A stretch of DNA of 64,000 bases from Bacillota bacterium (GTDB lineage Bacteria; Bacillota; Clostridia; Lachnospirales; Lachnospiraceae), in the NCBI GenBank assembly GCA_902363515.1, contig CABJAN010000016.1, positions 13,058 to 77,057 on the forward strand, in the 5' to 3' direction. Of this stretch, positions 27,265 to 36,258 are shown piece by piece. The notes beneath the pieces were generated by a model. That model worked only from the letters and a program-made list of their open reading frames with translations. It made no database searches and had not been told where the DNA came from. The translations under genes were made by a program, and so were the position numbers. How positions within the stretch are numbered: position 1 is the first letter of the stretch; every line of letters starts with the position of its first letter.

Positions 27265-28629
27265 TTACTTACTTTTTTCTAAAAACACCTTCTCTTGTTC
27301 CTTCACAACCTTAAAGTACATCAAAATCAGTAATCCTCCTGCCAGTATCCACGCTGCAGGACTTGCCAGACAGGCGCCTACAAAACTGCGTTTCCAGCCA
27401 GCCACCATAGCCACAGCGCCTCTTCCTACCAGTTCTGCAACCCCTGCCATCATAGGCAGAACTCCATAGCCCATGCCCTGGATTCCATTACGGTACACGT
27501 TTACAATGGTAAGTGGAATCATGAACAGGAACGTCCATTTCAGATAAATATCTGCCTGATTCATAATTTGTCCTGCATTTTCAGAGACAAAGAAATGCAC
27601 CAGATATTTTCCCACAGTCATCATGGGTATGGCTAAAATCACACCATAAATGCTTCCCATAATGGTTGCGCTTCGGAAGCCCTGGCGGATTCTTTTAATC
27701 TGTCCTGCCCCCATATTCTGGGCACAGTAAGTCGCCATGGTAGTTCCAAGAGCCACATAAGCCTGAGTTCCGATCTGTTCAATTTTATTGGCTGCTGTAT
27801 AAGCTGCCACAGACAAAGAACCAAGAAGGTTCAGCGAAGACTGCACCATCATGGCACCAATAGCAGTAATAGAATACTGCAAGGCCATGGGAAGTCCTAC
27901 ACTAAGCTGCATTTTTGCCAGATAGCCCTCTGGTCGAAAATCTGCTTTTTCCAGTTTCAAAAGGGGGACTTTTTTCCAGATATAGAGCAAACATCCCACA
28001 CCGGAAACACCCTGGGAAATCACGGTGGCATAAGCTGCCCCTGCTGCTCCCATGTGAAATATAATAATCAATACCAAATCCAGCACAATATTCGAAATTG
28101 CTGATAAAACCAGGAAGTACAGCGGCGTCTTGCTGTCTCCCAGCGCTCTCAGGATGCTGGAGAGCAGATTATAAAGCACGGTAGCCACAATTCCCGCACA
28201 GATAATCATAATGTAAGTATACGCGTCCTCAAAAATATCATCCGGCGTATGCATAAAAATCAGCAATGGCTTCATCAAAAGCATGCTTCCTGCTGTTATC
28301 ACCACAATACTCACTGCGGAAAGCACAGCCGCCGTTCCTACGGTTTTTCGCATACCCTTCATATCTCCTGCGCCGAACCGCTGGGCTGTCAGCACAGAAA
28401 ATCCTGCAGTAAGCCCCTGAAGAAAGCCCAGAATCAGGAACATAATAGTGCCAACACTTCCCACCGCTGCCAGAGCTTTGGTTCCTACAAATTTTCCTAC
28501 AATGACTGTATCTGCCATACTGTAAAACTGCTGAAATAAATTTCCAATAAAAATGGGAATCGTAAAGTTTAAGATAATTTTGGCCGGATTCCTCGCGGTC
28601 ATATCTGTCTGCACACGTTTTTCTGCCAC
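27265..28629 (-). CDS. MATE-family multidrug/Na+ antiporter
   Basis: The 454-residue protein has about 12 membrane segments in two halves. NFTIPIFIGNLFQQFYSMADTVIVGKFVGTKALAAVGSVG at the N terminus and GLPMALQYSITAIGAMMVQSSLN in the second half are MATE (NorM/DinF-type) signatures. It should export cationic drugs or other compounds by ion antiport. No regulator gene is attached; substrates cannot be named from sequence. Confidence 0.92.
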   Translation of the reverse strand: MAEKRVQTDMTARNPAKIILNFTIPIFIGNLFQQFYSMADTVIVGKFVGTKALAAVGSVGTIMFLILGFLQGLTAGFSVLTAQRFGAGDMKGMRKTVGTAAVLSAVSIVVITAGSMLLMKPLLIFMHTPDDIFEDAYTYIMIICAGIVATVLYNLLSSILRALGDSKTPLYFLVLSAISNIVLDLVLIIIFHMGAAGAAYATVISQGVSGVGCLLYIWKKVPLLKLEKADFRPEGYLAKMQLSVGLPMALQYSITAIGAMMVQSSLNLLGSLSVAAYTAANKIEQIGTQAYVALGTTMATYCAQNMGAGQIKRIRQGFRSATIMGSIYGVILAIPMMTVGKYLVHFFVSENAGQIMNQADIYLKWTFLFMIPLTIVNVYRNGIQGMGYGVLPMMAGVAELVGRGAVAMVAGWKRSFVGACLASPAAWILAGGLLILMYFKVVKEQEKVFLEKSK

Positions 28630-28697
28630 GTTTTGCCCCTCTTTCCTTTCTGCTTACAGGTTAAACACCTTATAACGTGGCTTATTATAATCGAAAG

Positions 28698-28722
28698 AAA
28701 GGGGACTTTCAATCCCCTTTTC
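28698..28722 (-). terminator. intrinsic terminator after the second dacF gene
   Basis: On the minus strand AAAGGGGA pairs with TCCCCTTT over a 7-base loop, followed by CTTTC. It lies about 30 bases after the dacF stop codon. Confidence 0.65.
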
Positions 28723-28751
28723 ACATATTTTATTATATTTTTGCAGCCTGG

Positions 28752-29942
28752 TTATACAGCCTGGTTTCCCTTCCAGAATTGTTTCCAGACTTTCTCCACA
28801 TAATCACTGTATCCGGCTTTCTCCGTTCCTTCCCGGAACCGGAAATTCACACTTCCTATTTTTTTTCCATCCAGATAGTACTCTGCAGTTCCGGCCAGGT
28901 CACCTTTTTTCACAGGAGCCTTTACCTTGTCTTTTTGCTTGATTTTCTTCTCAATCTGATCAAGGGCAGCCCCTTTCGTATCCAGATAACGGAAGGCCCC
29001 CTCATAATCACAGGCAAGCTCCTCCTTCACGCCGCCTTCTACTGCAATGTTAGGCAGAGGCTTCTTATTTTCATCCACATAAAGGCTGCAGCTTCCAAAT
29101 CCCAGATTCAGCATAGCCGCCGCATCTTTAAAACGCACCTTGTAATCCGGTGCTGTCATTACCACACTGATCAGGGTAATCCCATCCCGGACAGCTACCG
29201 TGGAAACACAATATTTTGCCACGCTGGTACTGCCTGTTTTCAGCCCCACACAGCCATCATAACTGCGGATTAATTTATTGGTATTGGTCAGCCCGAACTC
29301 ACTGGTTCCCTTCTCTGTCACATGGGTAATGGTGTCCATCCAAATAGAAGAATAATCCAGAATCTTAGGATACTTTGTCACCAGCTCTCTTGACATCAGC
29401 GCCACATCATGGGCGCTGGTATAATGGTTATCCGACTCTGTCAGTCCACAGCAGTCTTCAAAATTGGTATTTTCCATGCCAAGCCCTTTCGCCCGCTCAT
29501 TCATCTTCTCCACAAATGCCCCTTCGCTTCCTGCTATATGCTCTGCCATTGCTACACTGGCATCATTTCCTGAGGCAATGACAATACACTTAATCATGGT
29601 TTCCACACTCTGTTTTTCTCCTTCTTCCAGAAAAACCTGGGAGCCTCCCATGGACTTGGCATAGGCGCTGGTAATCACTTCATCTTCCATATGTAGACTG
29701 CCTTTTTCGATTTCATCAAAAATCAAAATCAACGTCATAATCTTCGTAATACTGGCTGGTTTTACTCTGGTGTCCATATCTTTTTCATAAATAATGATTC
29801 CGGTAGAGGCCTCCATCAAAACTCCGTGGGGCGCCTGTATCAGTTCTGTACCTTCTGCCTTTGCCAGAACGGTTCCTGTATTCAGAAGGCCAAGGCCGAT
29901 TAGCAGCCATGCAAGAAAAACCATCCTTCTTTTCCTTTTCAT
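28752..29942 (-). CDS. D-alanyl-D-alanine carboxypeptidase (DacF family, second copy)
   Basis: A signal peptide (FLAWLLIGLGLLNTGTVLAKA) precedes the penicillin-binding domain. The nucleophile motif is KPASITKIMT near residue 63, then ASGNDASVAMAEH near 120 and LKTGSTSVAKYC near 235. A PBP5 C-terminal domain follows and the last helix (SDYVEKVWKQFWKG) may bind the membrane. It is a distinct paralogue of the 21452-22690 gene, not a recent duplicate, as the proteins differ throughout. Confidence 0.93.
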   Translation of the reverse strand: MKRKRRMVFLAWLLIGLGLLNTGTVLAKAEGTELIQAPHGVLMEASTGIIIYEKDMDTRVKPASITKIMTLILIFDEIEKGSLHMEDEVITSAYAKSMGGSQVFLEEGEKQSVETMIKCIVIASGNDASVAMAEHIAGSEGAFVEKMNERAKGLGMENTNFEDCCGLTESDNHYTSAHDVALMSRELVTKYPKILDYSSIWMDTITHVTEKGTSEFGLTNTNKLIRSYDGCVGLKTGSTSVAKYCVSTVAVRDGITLISVVMTAPDYKVRFKDAAAMLNLGFGSCSLYVDENKKPLPNIAVEGGVKEELACDYEGAFRYLDTKGAALDQIEKKIKQKDKVKAPVKKGDLAGTAEYYLDGKKIGSVNFRFREGTEKAGYSDYVEKVWKQFWKGNQAV

Positions 29943-30002
29943 AAGCTTACTCCCAATAAAATCCTCTTATGGTATTGTAAGCATTCCGGTGAAAAAATAG
30001 AA

Positions 30003-30036
30003 CAAAAAAGGACTGCATGGAATCTCCATACAGTCT
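30003..30036 (-). terminator. intrinsic terminator after the CmpB-like gene
   Basis: On the minus strand GACTGTATGGA pairs with TCCATGCAGTC over a 3-base loop, followed by CTTTTTTG. It starts 10 bases after the stop codon. Confidence 0.8.
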
Positions 30037-30045
30037 CCTCTTCTC

Positions 30046-30630
30046 TTACAGAACTCTTCGGATGCCTTCTCTGATTTCTTCAAAAGTAATTGGCAGGCTG
30101 TCCTTCTTTTGTAAATACAGGCAGTGGAGAAAGTCTACAGAAAAAATCAAAATCAGTACACTTCCCAATCTGGTGCCTGTCTGGAAGGAATAGCTGTTTA
30201 CAATGTATTCCACTCCTTTGTGAAGGAATAAAAACAATCCAAGGGTATAAAAGCCCCAGGCAATGGTACTCTCCAGACACAAAATCCCCTTATAATTAAA
30301 AGGCTTCTGAGAATAATCCCACCACACTTCTCCGAAAATCCGAAGCATGATTTTCGCTGTCACATATTCCAGAAAAGTAGCAACCAGAGCCCCGGAAAAA
30401 TACAGCAGAAAAATATTATGGCACACCGGCTGCAGGAGGAAATACACGGTAAGTGCTCCTACCCCGTAAATAGGACACATTGGTCCCCGCATAAATCCAC
30501 GATTGGTAAGTTTCCGGTTGCAGACGGACATATAAATGGATTCCACCAGCCACCCCAGCATACTATAAATCAAAAACCACTGAACAATATGATATAAATC
30601 AGTACCTAACATTCCTTTTGTCCAAAACAT
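30046..30630 (-). CDS. CmpB-type putative ABC-transporter permease (PF06541-like membrane protein)
   Basis: The 194-residue protein has five or six membrane segments. Its N-terminal pattern WFLIYSMLGWLVESIYMSVCNRKLTNRGFMRGPMCPIYGVGAL is the CmpB signature, and EYVTAKIMLRIFGEVWWDYSQKPFNYKGILCLESTIAWG continues it. The family is annotated as ABC permease but its function is not well known. No ATPase gene is adjacent. It lies 27 bases downstream of the cardiolipin synthase gene on the same strand, which may point to a membrane-lipid role. Confidence 0.8.
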   Translation of the reverse strand: MFWTKGMLGTDLYHIVQWFLIYSMLGWLVESIYMSVCNRKLTNRGFMRGPMCPIYGVGALTVYFLLQPVCHNIFLLYFSGALVATFLEYVTAKIMLRIFGEVWWDYSQKPFNYKGILCLESTIAWGFYTLGLFLFLHKGVEYIVNSYSFQTGTRLGSVLILIFSVDFLHCLYLQKKDSLPITFEEIREGIRRVL

Positions 30631-30657
30631 AAAACTCTCCCTCTATTTCCTACATTC

Positions 30658-32193
30658 TTACAGCATCGGAGCAAACAGCCGGAGAATACTCTGCATTCCT
30701 CTTCGGAAAATATTCTGTCTGCGGCACATATCCAGAGAAATCTCTTTGGAAATCTCAAAAGTTTCCATCATATCCTCTTTTACCTGCCCAACCGCTCTGG
30801 ATTGATACATCCAGGTAGCGCACTCAAAATGCAGATACAGGCTCCGGTAATCCAGGTTAATGGTTCCGACCACTGCAAGCTCATCATCACATACAAAGTT
30901 TTTCGCATGAATAAACCCTGGGGTATATTCATAAATCCGCACCCCTGCAGCCAGAAGCTGCTGGTAATAAGACTGGGTTAATAAAAACACCAGCTTTTTA
31001 TCCGGTATTCCCGGTGTAATAATCCGCACATCCACCCCTTTTTTGGACGCCAGACACAGGGCTGTCATCATCTCATTGTCAATAATCAGATACGGTGTGG
31101 AAATGTACACGTAATTCCTGGCCTGATTAATCATATTGAGATAAACATTTTCCCCCACAACCTCATCATCCAGAGGGGAATCCCCATATGGCTGTACAAA
31201 ACCGTCCTTTTCAAACTCTTCCGGATGATATACATAGGGTCCATAGGCCGGCAAATGAGTCTTGGTTCTGGTAATCACCGTCCACATTTGCAGAAACATC
31301 ACGGTAAGATTCCATACCCCTTCCCCATGGAGCCTCACTCCGGTATCCTTCCAATGTCCAAACCGCATCTGCTCATTAATGTATTCATCTGCCAGGTTAA
31401 TGCCCCCGTTGTACCCGGTATGGCCATCAATCACCAGAATCTTCCTGTGATCCCGGTTATTTAATACAATGTTTAAAATGGGTCTTACCGGATTAAAGGC
31501 CGCACATTTAATTCCCTTTGCCTGAAGCCCTTTGTAATATCTGGGGGGCAGTGTGCTGACACATCCCATATCATCATAAATCAACCTTACATCCACGCCC
31601 TGGGCCGCCTTTTCTTCCAGTACATCCAGAATTGCTCCCCACATACGACCTTCATGAATAATAAAATATTCCAGAAAGATGAAATGCTCTGCTTTCTTTA
31701 AATCATCCAGCATATCAATAAACATATCATCTCCCACGCCATAATACTGGGTTATGGTATTTCTGTGAACCGGAAAACCGGCATAATCCCGGATATAGGC
31801 AGACTGATTGGAAACTCCCTGATTTTCATCATGCAATGCTGTTCTGGTTGTCTTGGTTTCCTTGAAATAATTGGAAATCTCTTTCATCACCTTTTCGGAT
31901 TCCTGGGTCATTTTCTTGGCAACCCTAGATTGTCCAAACAACAGATAAATAATGACGCCAAAAACAGGAAGCGCCAGAATCAGAATAGTCCATGCCAGTT
32001 TATAGGACGGGTTGATTTTTTTATTTACAATCCACAGAACCAGAATCACACTGAGCAGATTCAGGATATTCATAATATGTCCGGAAAAAGCTCCAAGCCC
32101 CCAGAGCATGGCAAAAATCCAGATAAGTTGTAACAGTACAGCCGCTGCAGTAAGAAAGATTCTGCTGGAAATAAATTCAACTATTTTCTTCAT
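30658..32193 (-). CDS. cls: cardiolipin synthase (phospholipase D family)
   Basis: Two N-terminal membrane segments are followed by a short PLDc_N region and two HKD motifs: HRKILVIDGHTGYNGGINLAD near residue 245 and HAKNFVCDDELAVVGTINLD near 425. Two phosphatidylglycerol molecules are joined to cardiolipin at the membrane. At 511 residues it is full length. The downstream CmpB-like gene is probably in the same transcript. Confidence 0.93.
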   Translation of the reverse strand: MKKIVEFISSRIFLTAAAVLLQLIWIFAMLWGLGAFSGHIMNILNLLSVILVLWIVNKKINPSYKLAWTILILALPVFGVIIYLLFGQSRVAKKMTQESEKVMKEISNYFKETKTTRTALHDENQGVSNQSAYIRDYAGFPVHRNTITQYYGVGDDMFIDMLDDLKKAEHFIFLEYFIIHEGRMWGAILDVLEEKAAQGVDVRLIYDDMGCVSTLPPRYYKGLQAKGIKCAAFNPVRPILNIVLNNRDHRKILVIDGHTGYNGGINLADEYINEQMRFGHWKDTGVRLHGEGVWNLTVMFLQMWTVITRTKTHLPAYGPYVYHPEEFEKDGFVQPYGDSPLDDEVVGENVYLNMINQARNYVYISTPYLIIDNEMMTALCLASKKGVDVRIITPGIPDKKLVFLLTQSYYQQLLAAGVRIYEYTPGFIHAKNFVCDDELAVVGTINLDYRSLYLHFECATWMYQSRAVGQVKEDMMETFEISKEISLDMCRRQNIFRRGMQSILRLFAPML

Positions 32194-32216
32194 ATTTTTG
32201 TCTGTTTCACACTTTG

Positions 32217-32250
32217 TAAAAAAGCCTCTGGTATTGTCCAGAGGCCTTTA
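32217..32250 (-). terminator. rpsU terminator
   Basis: On the minus strand GCCTCTGG pairs with CCAGAGGC over a 6-base loop and is followed by TTTTTTAC. It begins 8 bases after the rpsU stop. Confidence 0.85.
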
Positions 32251-32257
32251 CTGCACA

Positions 32258-32434
32258 TTAATTATATTTACGTTTTCTAGCTGCTTCAGATTTTTTCTTA
32301 CGACGAACGCTTGGTTTTTCGTAATGCTCTCTTTTACGGATTTCCTGCTGAATACCTGCTTTTGCACAGCTACGCTTGAAACGACGTAAAGCGCTATCTA
32401 AAGTCTCGTTCTCTTTGACGATTACATTTGACAT
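32258..32434 (-). CDS. rpsU: 30S ribosomal protein S21
   Basis: The 58-residue protein [21 protein letters not shown]... is bS21 with its basic tail ([17 protein letters not shown]). It binds the 30S subunit near the anti-Shine-Dalgarno sequence. The ATG at 32434 is the conserved start; GGAGGTTAGG lies upstream. An in-frame start at 32506 would add a non-conserved leader. It has its own terminator. Confidence 0.97.
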   Translation of the reverse strand: MSNVIVKENETLDSALRRFKRSCAKAGIQQEIRKREHYEKPSVRRKKKSEAARKRKYN

Positions 32435-32571
32435 AAGCTCACACCTAACCTCCCTCCAGCTGTAAATTGTGCATAATACAACTGTCTGGGTATTTTTATT
32501 GCACATCTGATATTATAGCAGATTTTTGGAGTTCGTCAACTATTTTAATTCATTTTTCTTAAAAAGTTTCA

Positions 32572-35211
32572 TTATTTTATCTGGTCTGCCAAAATACCTG
32601 CTGCTGCTTCCAGTGCTTCCGGCACTTTTGCAGGGTTTTTGCCTCCTGCCTGAGCCATGTTCGGACGTCCGCCGCCGCCGCCGCCCACAATGGCAGCCAT
32701 GCCTTTAATAAGATTTCCTGCATGAGCCCCTGCTTTCTGCGCCTGGTCTGTCACCATGGCAAGAAGGCTTACTTTTCCGCCTGCTACACTGGCAAGCACT
32801 ACCACACCTTCGCCCAGTTTTTCTTTTAACTGGTCGCCCAGGTCACGAAGGCCGTTCATGTCCACATCCGTAAGGGAAACTGCCAGAAGCTTCACACCCT
32901 TAACTTCCTGTACCTGGTTCATCACATCACCAACTGCATCCTGAGCCATTTTTGCTTTCAGAGATTCATTTTCACTGTGAAGCGCTTTCACTTCTGCCTG
33001 AAGGTGTGCAATTTTTTCTTCGATTTCTGCAGGTGAGGTTTTCAGCATTGCTGCAATCTCTGCCTGGCGTTTTTCGATTTCTTTATAATAAGCAAATACA
33101 CCGTCTCCGGTTAAAGCTTCAATACGTCTTACACCGGCTGCAATACCGCTTTCAGAAACAATCTTAAAGGTTGTAATCACGCTGGTATTGGAAACGTGGG
33201 TACCACCGCAAAGCTCCTTGGAGAAATCTCCCATGGAAACCACACGTACTTTTTCCCCGTATTTCTCACCAAACAGCGCCATTGCTCCTGTTTTCTTTGC
33301 GTCTTCTACGCTCATAATATCCGTAACAACCGGAAGGGCTGCCTGAATTTCAGCATTTACCATAGCTTCAACCTTCGCTATTTCTTCTGCCGTCATTGCC
33401 TGGAAATGAGCAAAATCAAAACGCAGTCTGTCAGGTGTTACCAGAGAACCTTTCTGTTCTACGTGGGAACCTAAGACGGTTTTCAAAGCTTTCTGCAGCA
33501 AGTGTGTTGCACTGTGATTCTTGCAGCAATTTGCTCTTCCTGTTTCGCATACTTTTAAGGTAACCACATCGCCTGTTTTCATCATGCCTTTTGTGAGAAC
33601 ACCTACATGTCCCACTTTTCCGCCTCTTAACTGAATGGTATCTTCTACCTTAAATTCCGCATCACCGCAGACAATGACGCCTTTGTCACCCTGCTGTCCA
33701 CCCATGGTAGCATAGAATGGAGTCTGTTCTACAAAAACAGTACCTCTCTGGTCTTCGGTAAGGGCTTCTACGATTTCTTCTTCTGTGGTAAGTACGGTAA
33801 CTTTAGAATCAAAAGTCAAATTTTCATAGCCTACAAACTCTGTGGTAACTGCTGCATCAATTTCATCATATACAGTTGCATCTGCTCCCATATAGTTTGT
33901 GACAGCTCTGGCTTCTCTGGCTTTCTTTCTCTGTTCATCCATGGCTTCCTGGAAGCCTTTTTCATCAATGGTATATCCTTTTTCTTCCAGAATTTCTTTT
34001 GTCAAATCCACCGGGAATCCATAGGTATCATATAATTTAAAAGCATCTTCTCCGGAAAGCTCTTTTCTGCCTTCCTGCTCCATAGCTGCTTCCATTTCGC
34101 CTAAAATGTGAAGTCCCTGGTCAATGGTCTTGTTAAACTGTTCTTCTTCTTTTGTCAAAACCTGGAAAATAAAGTCTTTCTTTTCTTCCAGTTCCGGGTA
34201 GCCATCTTTGGAACCTTCAATGACAACAGCGCTTAACTCTGCCAGGAATTTTCCTTCAATTCCAAGGAGACGTCCATGGCGGGCTGCACGGCGGATCAGA
34301 CGGCGGAGCACATAGCCTCTTCCTTCATTGGTTGGCATAATACCATCAGAAATCATAAAGGTTGCAGAACGGATATGGTCCGTAATCAGACGGATGGAAA
34401 CATCCTTTGCCTCGTCTTTTTTATACTCTGTATGTGCCAGTTCACAAACTTTGTTTCTAAGGGCGCATAAGGTATCTACATCAAAAATAGAATCCACATC
34501 CTGAACAACAGAAGCCAGACGCTCCAGACCCATACCAGTATCAATGTTTTTCTGTACTAATTCTGTGTAATGTCCTTCTCCATCATTTTCAAACTGGGTA
34601 AATACATTGTTCCAGATTTCCATGTAACGGTCACATTCACAGCCTACCGTACAATCCGGGCTTCCGCAGCCGTATTCCTCGCCACGGTCATAATAAATCT
34701 CAGAGCATGGACCACATGGGCCTGCACCGTGTTCCCAGAAGTTATCTGCCTTTCCAAAGCGGAAGATGCGCTCTGCCGGAATCCCCATTTCCTTGTTCCA
34801 GATTTCAAAGGCTTCTTCATCTTCCTCATAAATAGACGGATAGAGGCGGTCTGCATCCAGTCCAACCACTTCTGTAAGAAACTCCCAGGACCAGGCAATC
34901 GCTTCCCGTTTGAAATAATCTCCAAAAGAAAAGTTACCCAGCATCTCAAAGAAAGTACCGTGGCGGGCTGTTTTTCCTACATTTTCAATATCACCGGTAC
35001 GAATACATTTCTGACAGGTAGTTACCCGGCGTCTTGGGGGAATTTCTGCTCCTGTAAAGTATGGTTTCAAAGGCGCCATACCAGAGTTGATTAAAAGCAG
35101 GCTCTTATCATTGTGCGGCACCAGTGAAAAGCTTTTCATAGCCAGATGTTCTTTGCTTTCGAAAAACTCTAAAAACATTTTTCTAAGTTCATTTACTCCG
35201 TATTTTTTCAA
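32572..35211 (-). CDS. alaS: alanine-tRNA ligase
   Basis: The class II catalytic core begins with KKYGVNELRKMFLEFFESKEHL and FSLVPHNDKSLLLINSGMAPLKPYF. The tRNA-recognition domain follows, then the editing domain with HSATHLL and the zinc block CGGTH near residue 680. The C-terminal DHHA1 domain holds the glycine-rich GGGGGGRPNMAQAGG. The start is a TTG at 35211, with AGGAGGG 7 bases upstream; the in-frame extension to 35292 is not conserved and overlaps the leader. The mature length is 879 residues, as expected. A good promoter lies at 35301-35329. No T-box is seen in the short leader. Confidence 0.96.
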   Translation of the reverse strand: MKKYGVNELRKMFLEFFESKEHLAMKSFSLVPHNDKSLLLINSGMAPLKPYFTGAEIPPRRRVTTCQKCIRTGDIENVGKTARHGTFFEMLGNFSFGDYFKREAIAWSWEFLTEVVGLDADRLYPSIYEEDEEAFEIWNKEMGIPAERIFRFGKADNFWEHGAGPCGPCSEIYYDRGEEYGCGSPDCTVGCECDRYMEIWNNVFTQFENDGEGHYTELVQKNIDTGMGLERLASVVQDVDSIFDVDTLCALRNKVCELAHTEYKKDEAKDVSIRLITDHIRSATFMISDGIMPTNEGRGYVLRRLIRRAARHGRLLGIEGKFLAELSAVVIEGSKDGYPELEEKKDFIFQVLTKEEEQFNKTIDQGLHILGEMEAAMEQEGRKELSGEDAFKLYDTYGFPVDLTKEILEEKGYTIDEKGFQEAMDEQRKKAREARAVTNYMGADATVYDEIDAAVTTEFVGYENLTFDSKVTVLTTEEEIVEALTEDQRGTVFVEQTPFYATMGGQQGDKGVIVCGDAEFKVEDTIQLRGGKVGHVGVLTKGMMKTGDVVTLKVCETGRANCCKNHSATHLLQKALKTVLGSHVEQKGSLVTPDRLRFDFAHFQAMTAEEIAKVEAMVNAEIQAALPVVTDIMSVEDAKKTGAMALFGEKYGEKVRVVSMGDFSKELCGGTHVSNTSVITTFKIVSESGIAAGVRRIEALTGDGVFAYYKEIEKRQAEIAAMLKTSPAEIEEKIAHLQAEVKALHSENESLKAKMAQDAVGDVMNQVQEVKGVKLLAVSLTDVDMNGLRDLGDQLKEKLGEGVVVLASVAGGKVSLLAMVTDQAQKAGAHAGNLIKGMAAIVGGGGGGRPNMAQAGGKNPAKVPEALEAAAGILADQIK

Positions 35212-35300
35212 GGTTTTTCCCTCCTGATGGTATATCATTTTACGCCTGACAGGCAAAAGGAACATTATCTGCCTGCCAGACGGCATAATCATTGGTTTTT

Positions 35301-35329
35301 ATCATAGCACAGGATTTCTCCTATTTCAA
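35301..35329 (-). promoter_or_regulatory. alaS promoter
   Basis: On the minus strand TTGAAA (35329-35324) and TATGAT (35306-35301) are separated by 17 bases, close to consensus. The predicted leader of about 85 bases contains a GC-rich hairpin (GGCAGGCA with TGCCTGTC) before the ribosome site. Confidence 0.75.
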
Positions 35330-35484
35330 GACAAATCCTCATTCCTGCGCCCAGAGGCAGGTCTTTTTCTGCCACATGCTGTCTTCTGTTGTCTGCGTTG
35401 TTCCTCTTTTTTTCTCACACATTCCATATCTATTTCATAAATGGTGTTTTCTTCTTCCACCAGCTTTGTTCTGCGTTGTTCCAT
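35326..35484 (-). CDS. small basic hypothetical protein (52 aa) upstream of alaS
   Basis: An ATG at 35484 has AGAGAGG 9 bases upstream. It opens a frame rich in Glu, Arg and Lys (MEQRRTKLVEEENTIYEIDMEC, then VRKKEEQRRQQK). The stop codon overlaps the -35 box of the alaS promoter. I do not recognise a family. The charged composition and ribosome site support translation, but a shadow frame cannot be excluded. Confidence 0.45.
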   Translation of the reverse strand: MEQRRTKLVEEENTIYEIDMECVRKKEEQRRQQKTACGRKRPASGRRNEDLS

Positions 35485-35594
35485 ACTATTTTCCTCTCTT
35501 TCCCTATTATTCTATGAACAGCCGGGGCAAAAGGTCATAAACAGCATCTCCCTTGCATATAGTGTAAAAATTCAGTTTACAGGGAGGTCCTTCT

Positions 35595-35942
35595 ATGGAT
35601 TCCCAGTCTTTTTTAGACGAAATGATTGAAGAAGACTCTGTTCAGATTTTAAAGGCAGCCCTGCCTTATCTTCCGGCTTCCGGCCAATCCTTTGTCTCTA
35701 TTTTTGCAAAAGTTCTGGAGCTTCAGAATACCATCCGTCTCTTTACAGGCGCAAAAGACCGGATGCAGCTGTGCGCCCAGTCCCAGGAAAAGGCCGACCC
35801 TCTGGAAATGCTCACTGCCTGCAGCAGTGTCTGCCACGGCGCTGTAAAAGAGCGCCTGGACAGTCTTATCAGCGCCATTGCCATGATACAAATGTTTGAA
35901 TTATCCCAGAATCAGGAAAGGAGCCAGCCGCCTTATGAATAA
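35595..35942 (+). CDS. hypothetical protein (115 aa), first of a two-gene unit
   Basis: GGGAGG lies 6 bases before the ATG. The product is mostly helical (DSVQILKAALPYLPASGQSFVSIFAKVLELQNTIRLF) with three Cys in the second half (LCAQ, TACSSVC). It has no signal peptide or membrane segment. Its last codons overlap the start of the next gene by 8 bases, so both are probably translated together. I do not recognise the family; similar two-gene units may be typical of Lachnospiraceae. Confidence 0.7.
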   Translation: MDSQSFLDEMIEEDSVQILKAALPYLPASGQSFVSIFAKVLELQNTIRLFTGAKDRMQLCAQSQEKADPLEMLTACSSVCHGAVKERLDSLISAIAMIQMFELSQNQERSQPPYE

Positions 35943-36255
35943 CCCCAGAAATCCTTCTATGCAGAAAAAAAACATCCAGGAAGGGGAAACCTCCTGGATG
36001 AATCATCCCAATCTTGCAGGTATTGATATGTCAAAGCTTGCTCTGCTAAACTCTCTTGCCGGGCAGGGCGCTGGGAAAACGCCCAACGAACTCCTTCCCT
36101 TCCTCATGTCTGCTGTCTCAAAAGGGAAATCCAAAGGCATGCAATTTACTTCTCAGGAAATAGAGCGCATTATCCAGGTACTGAAGGTTGGAAAATCGCC
36201 GGAAGAAGTACAGCGTATGGAACGTATTATTCAAATGATGAAGCTCATGGGCTAA
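35935..36255 (+). CDS. hypothetical protein (106 aa), second of a two-gene unit
   Basis: The start at 35935 (MNNPRNPSMQKK) follows AGGAAAGGAG by 12 bases and overlaps the previous stop. The N-terminal third is polar and rich in Asn, Pro and Gln. It is followed by helices MSKLALLNSLAGQGAGKTPNELLPFLMSAVSKGKSKGMQF and EIERIIQVLKVGKSPEEVQRMERIIQMMK. The alternating hydrophobic pattern suggests protein contacts. The function is unknown. Confidence 0.65.
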   Translation: MNNPRNPSMQKKNIQEGETSWMNHPNLAGIDMSKLALLNSLAGQGAGKTPNELLPFLMSAVSKGKSKGMQFTSQEIERIIQVLKVGKSPEEVQRMERIIQMMKLMG

Positions 36256-36258
36256 CCG

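Noticed and set aside
35212..35300. T-box riboswitch before alaS
   Set aside because: The leader is only about 85 bases, too short for a T-box, and no T-box sequence or specifier loop could be seen.
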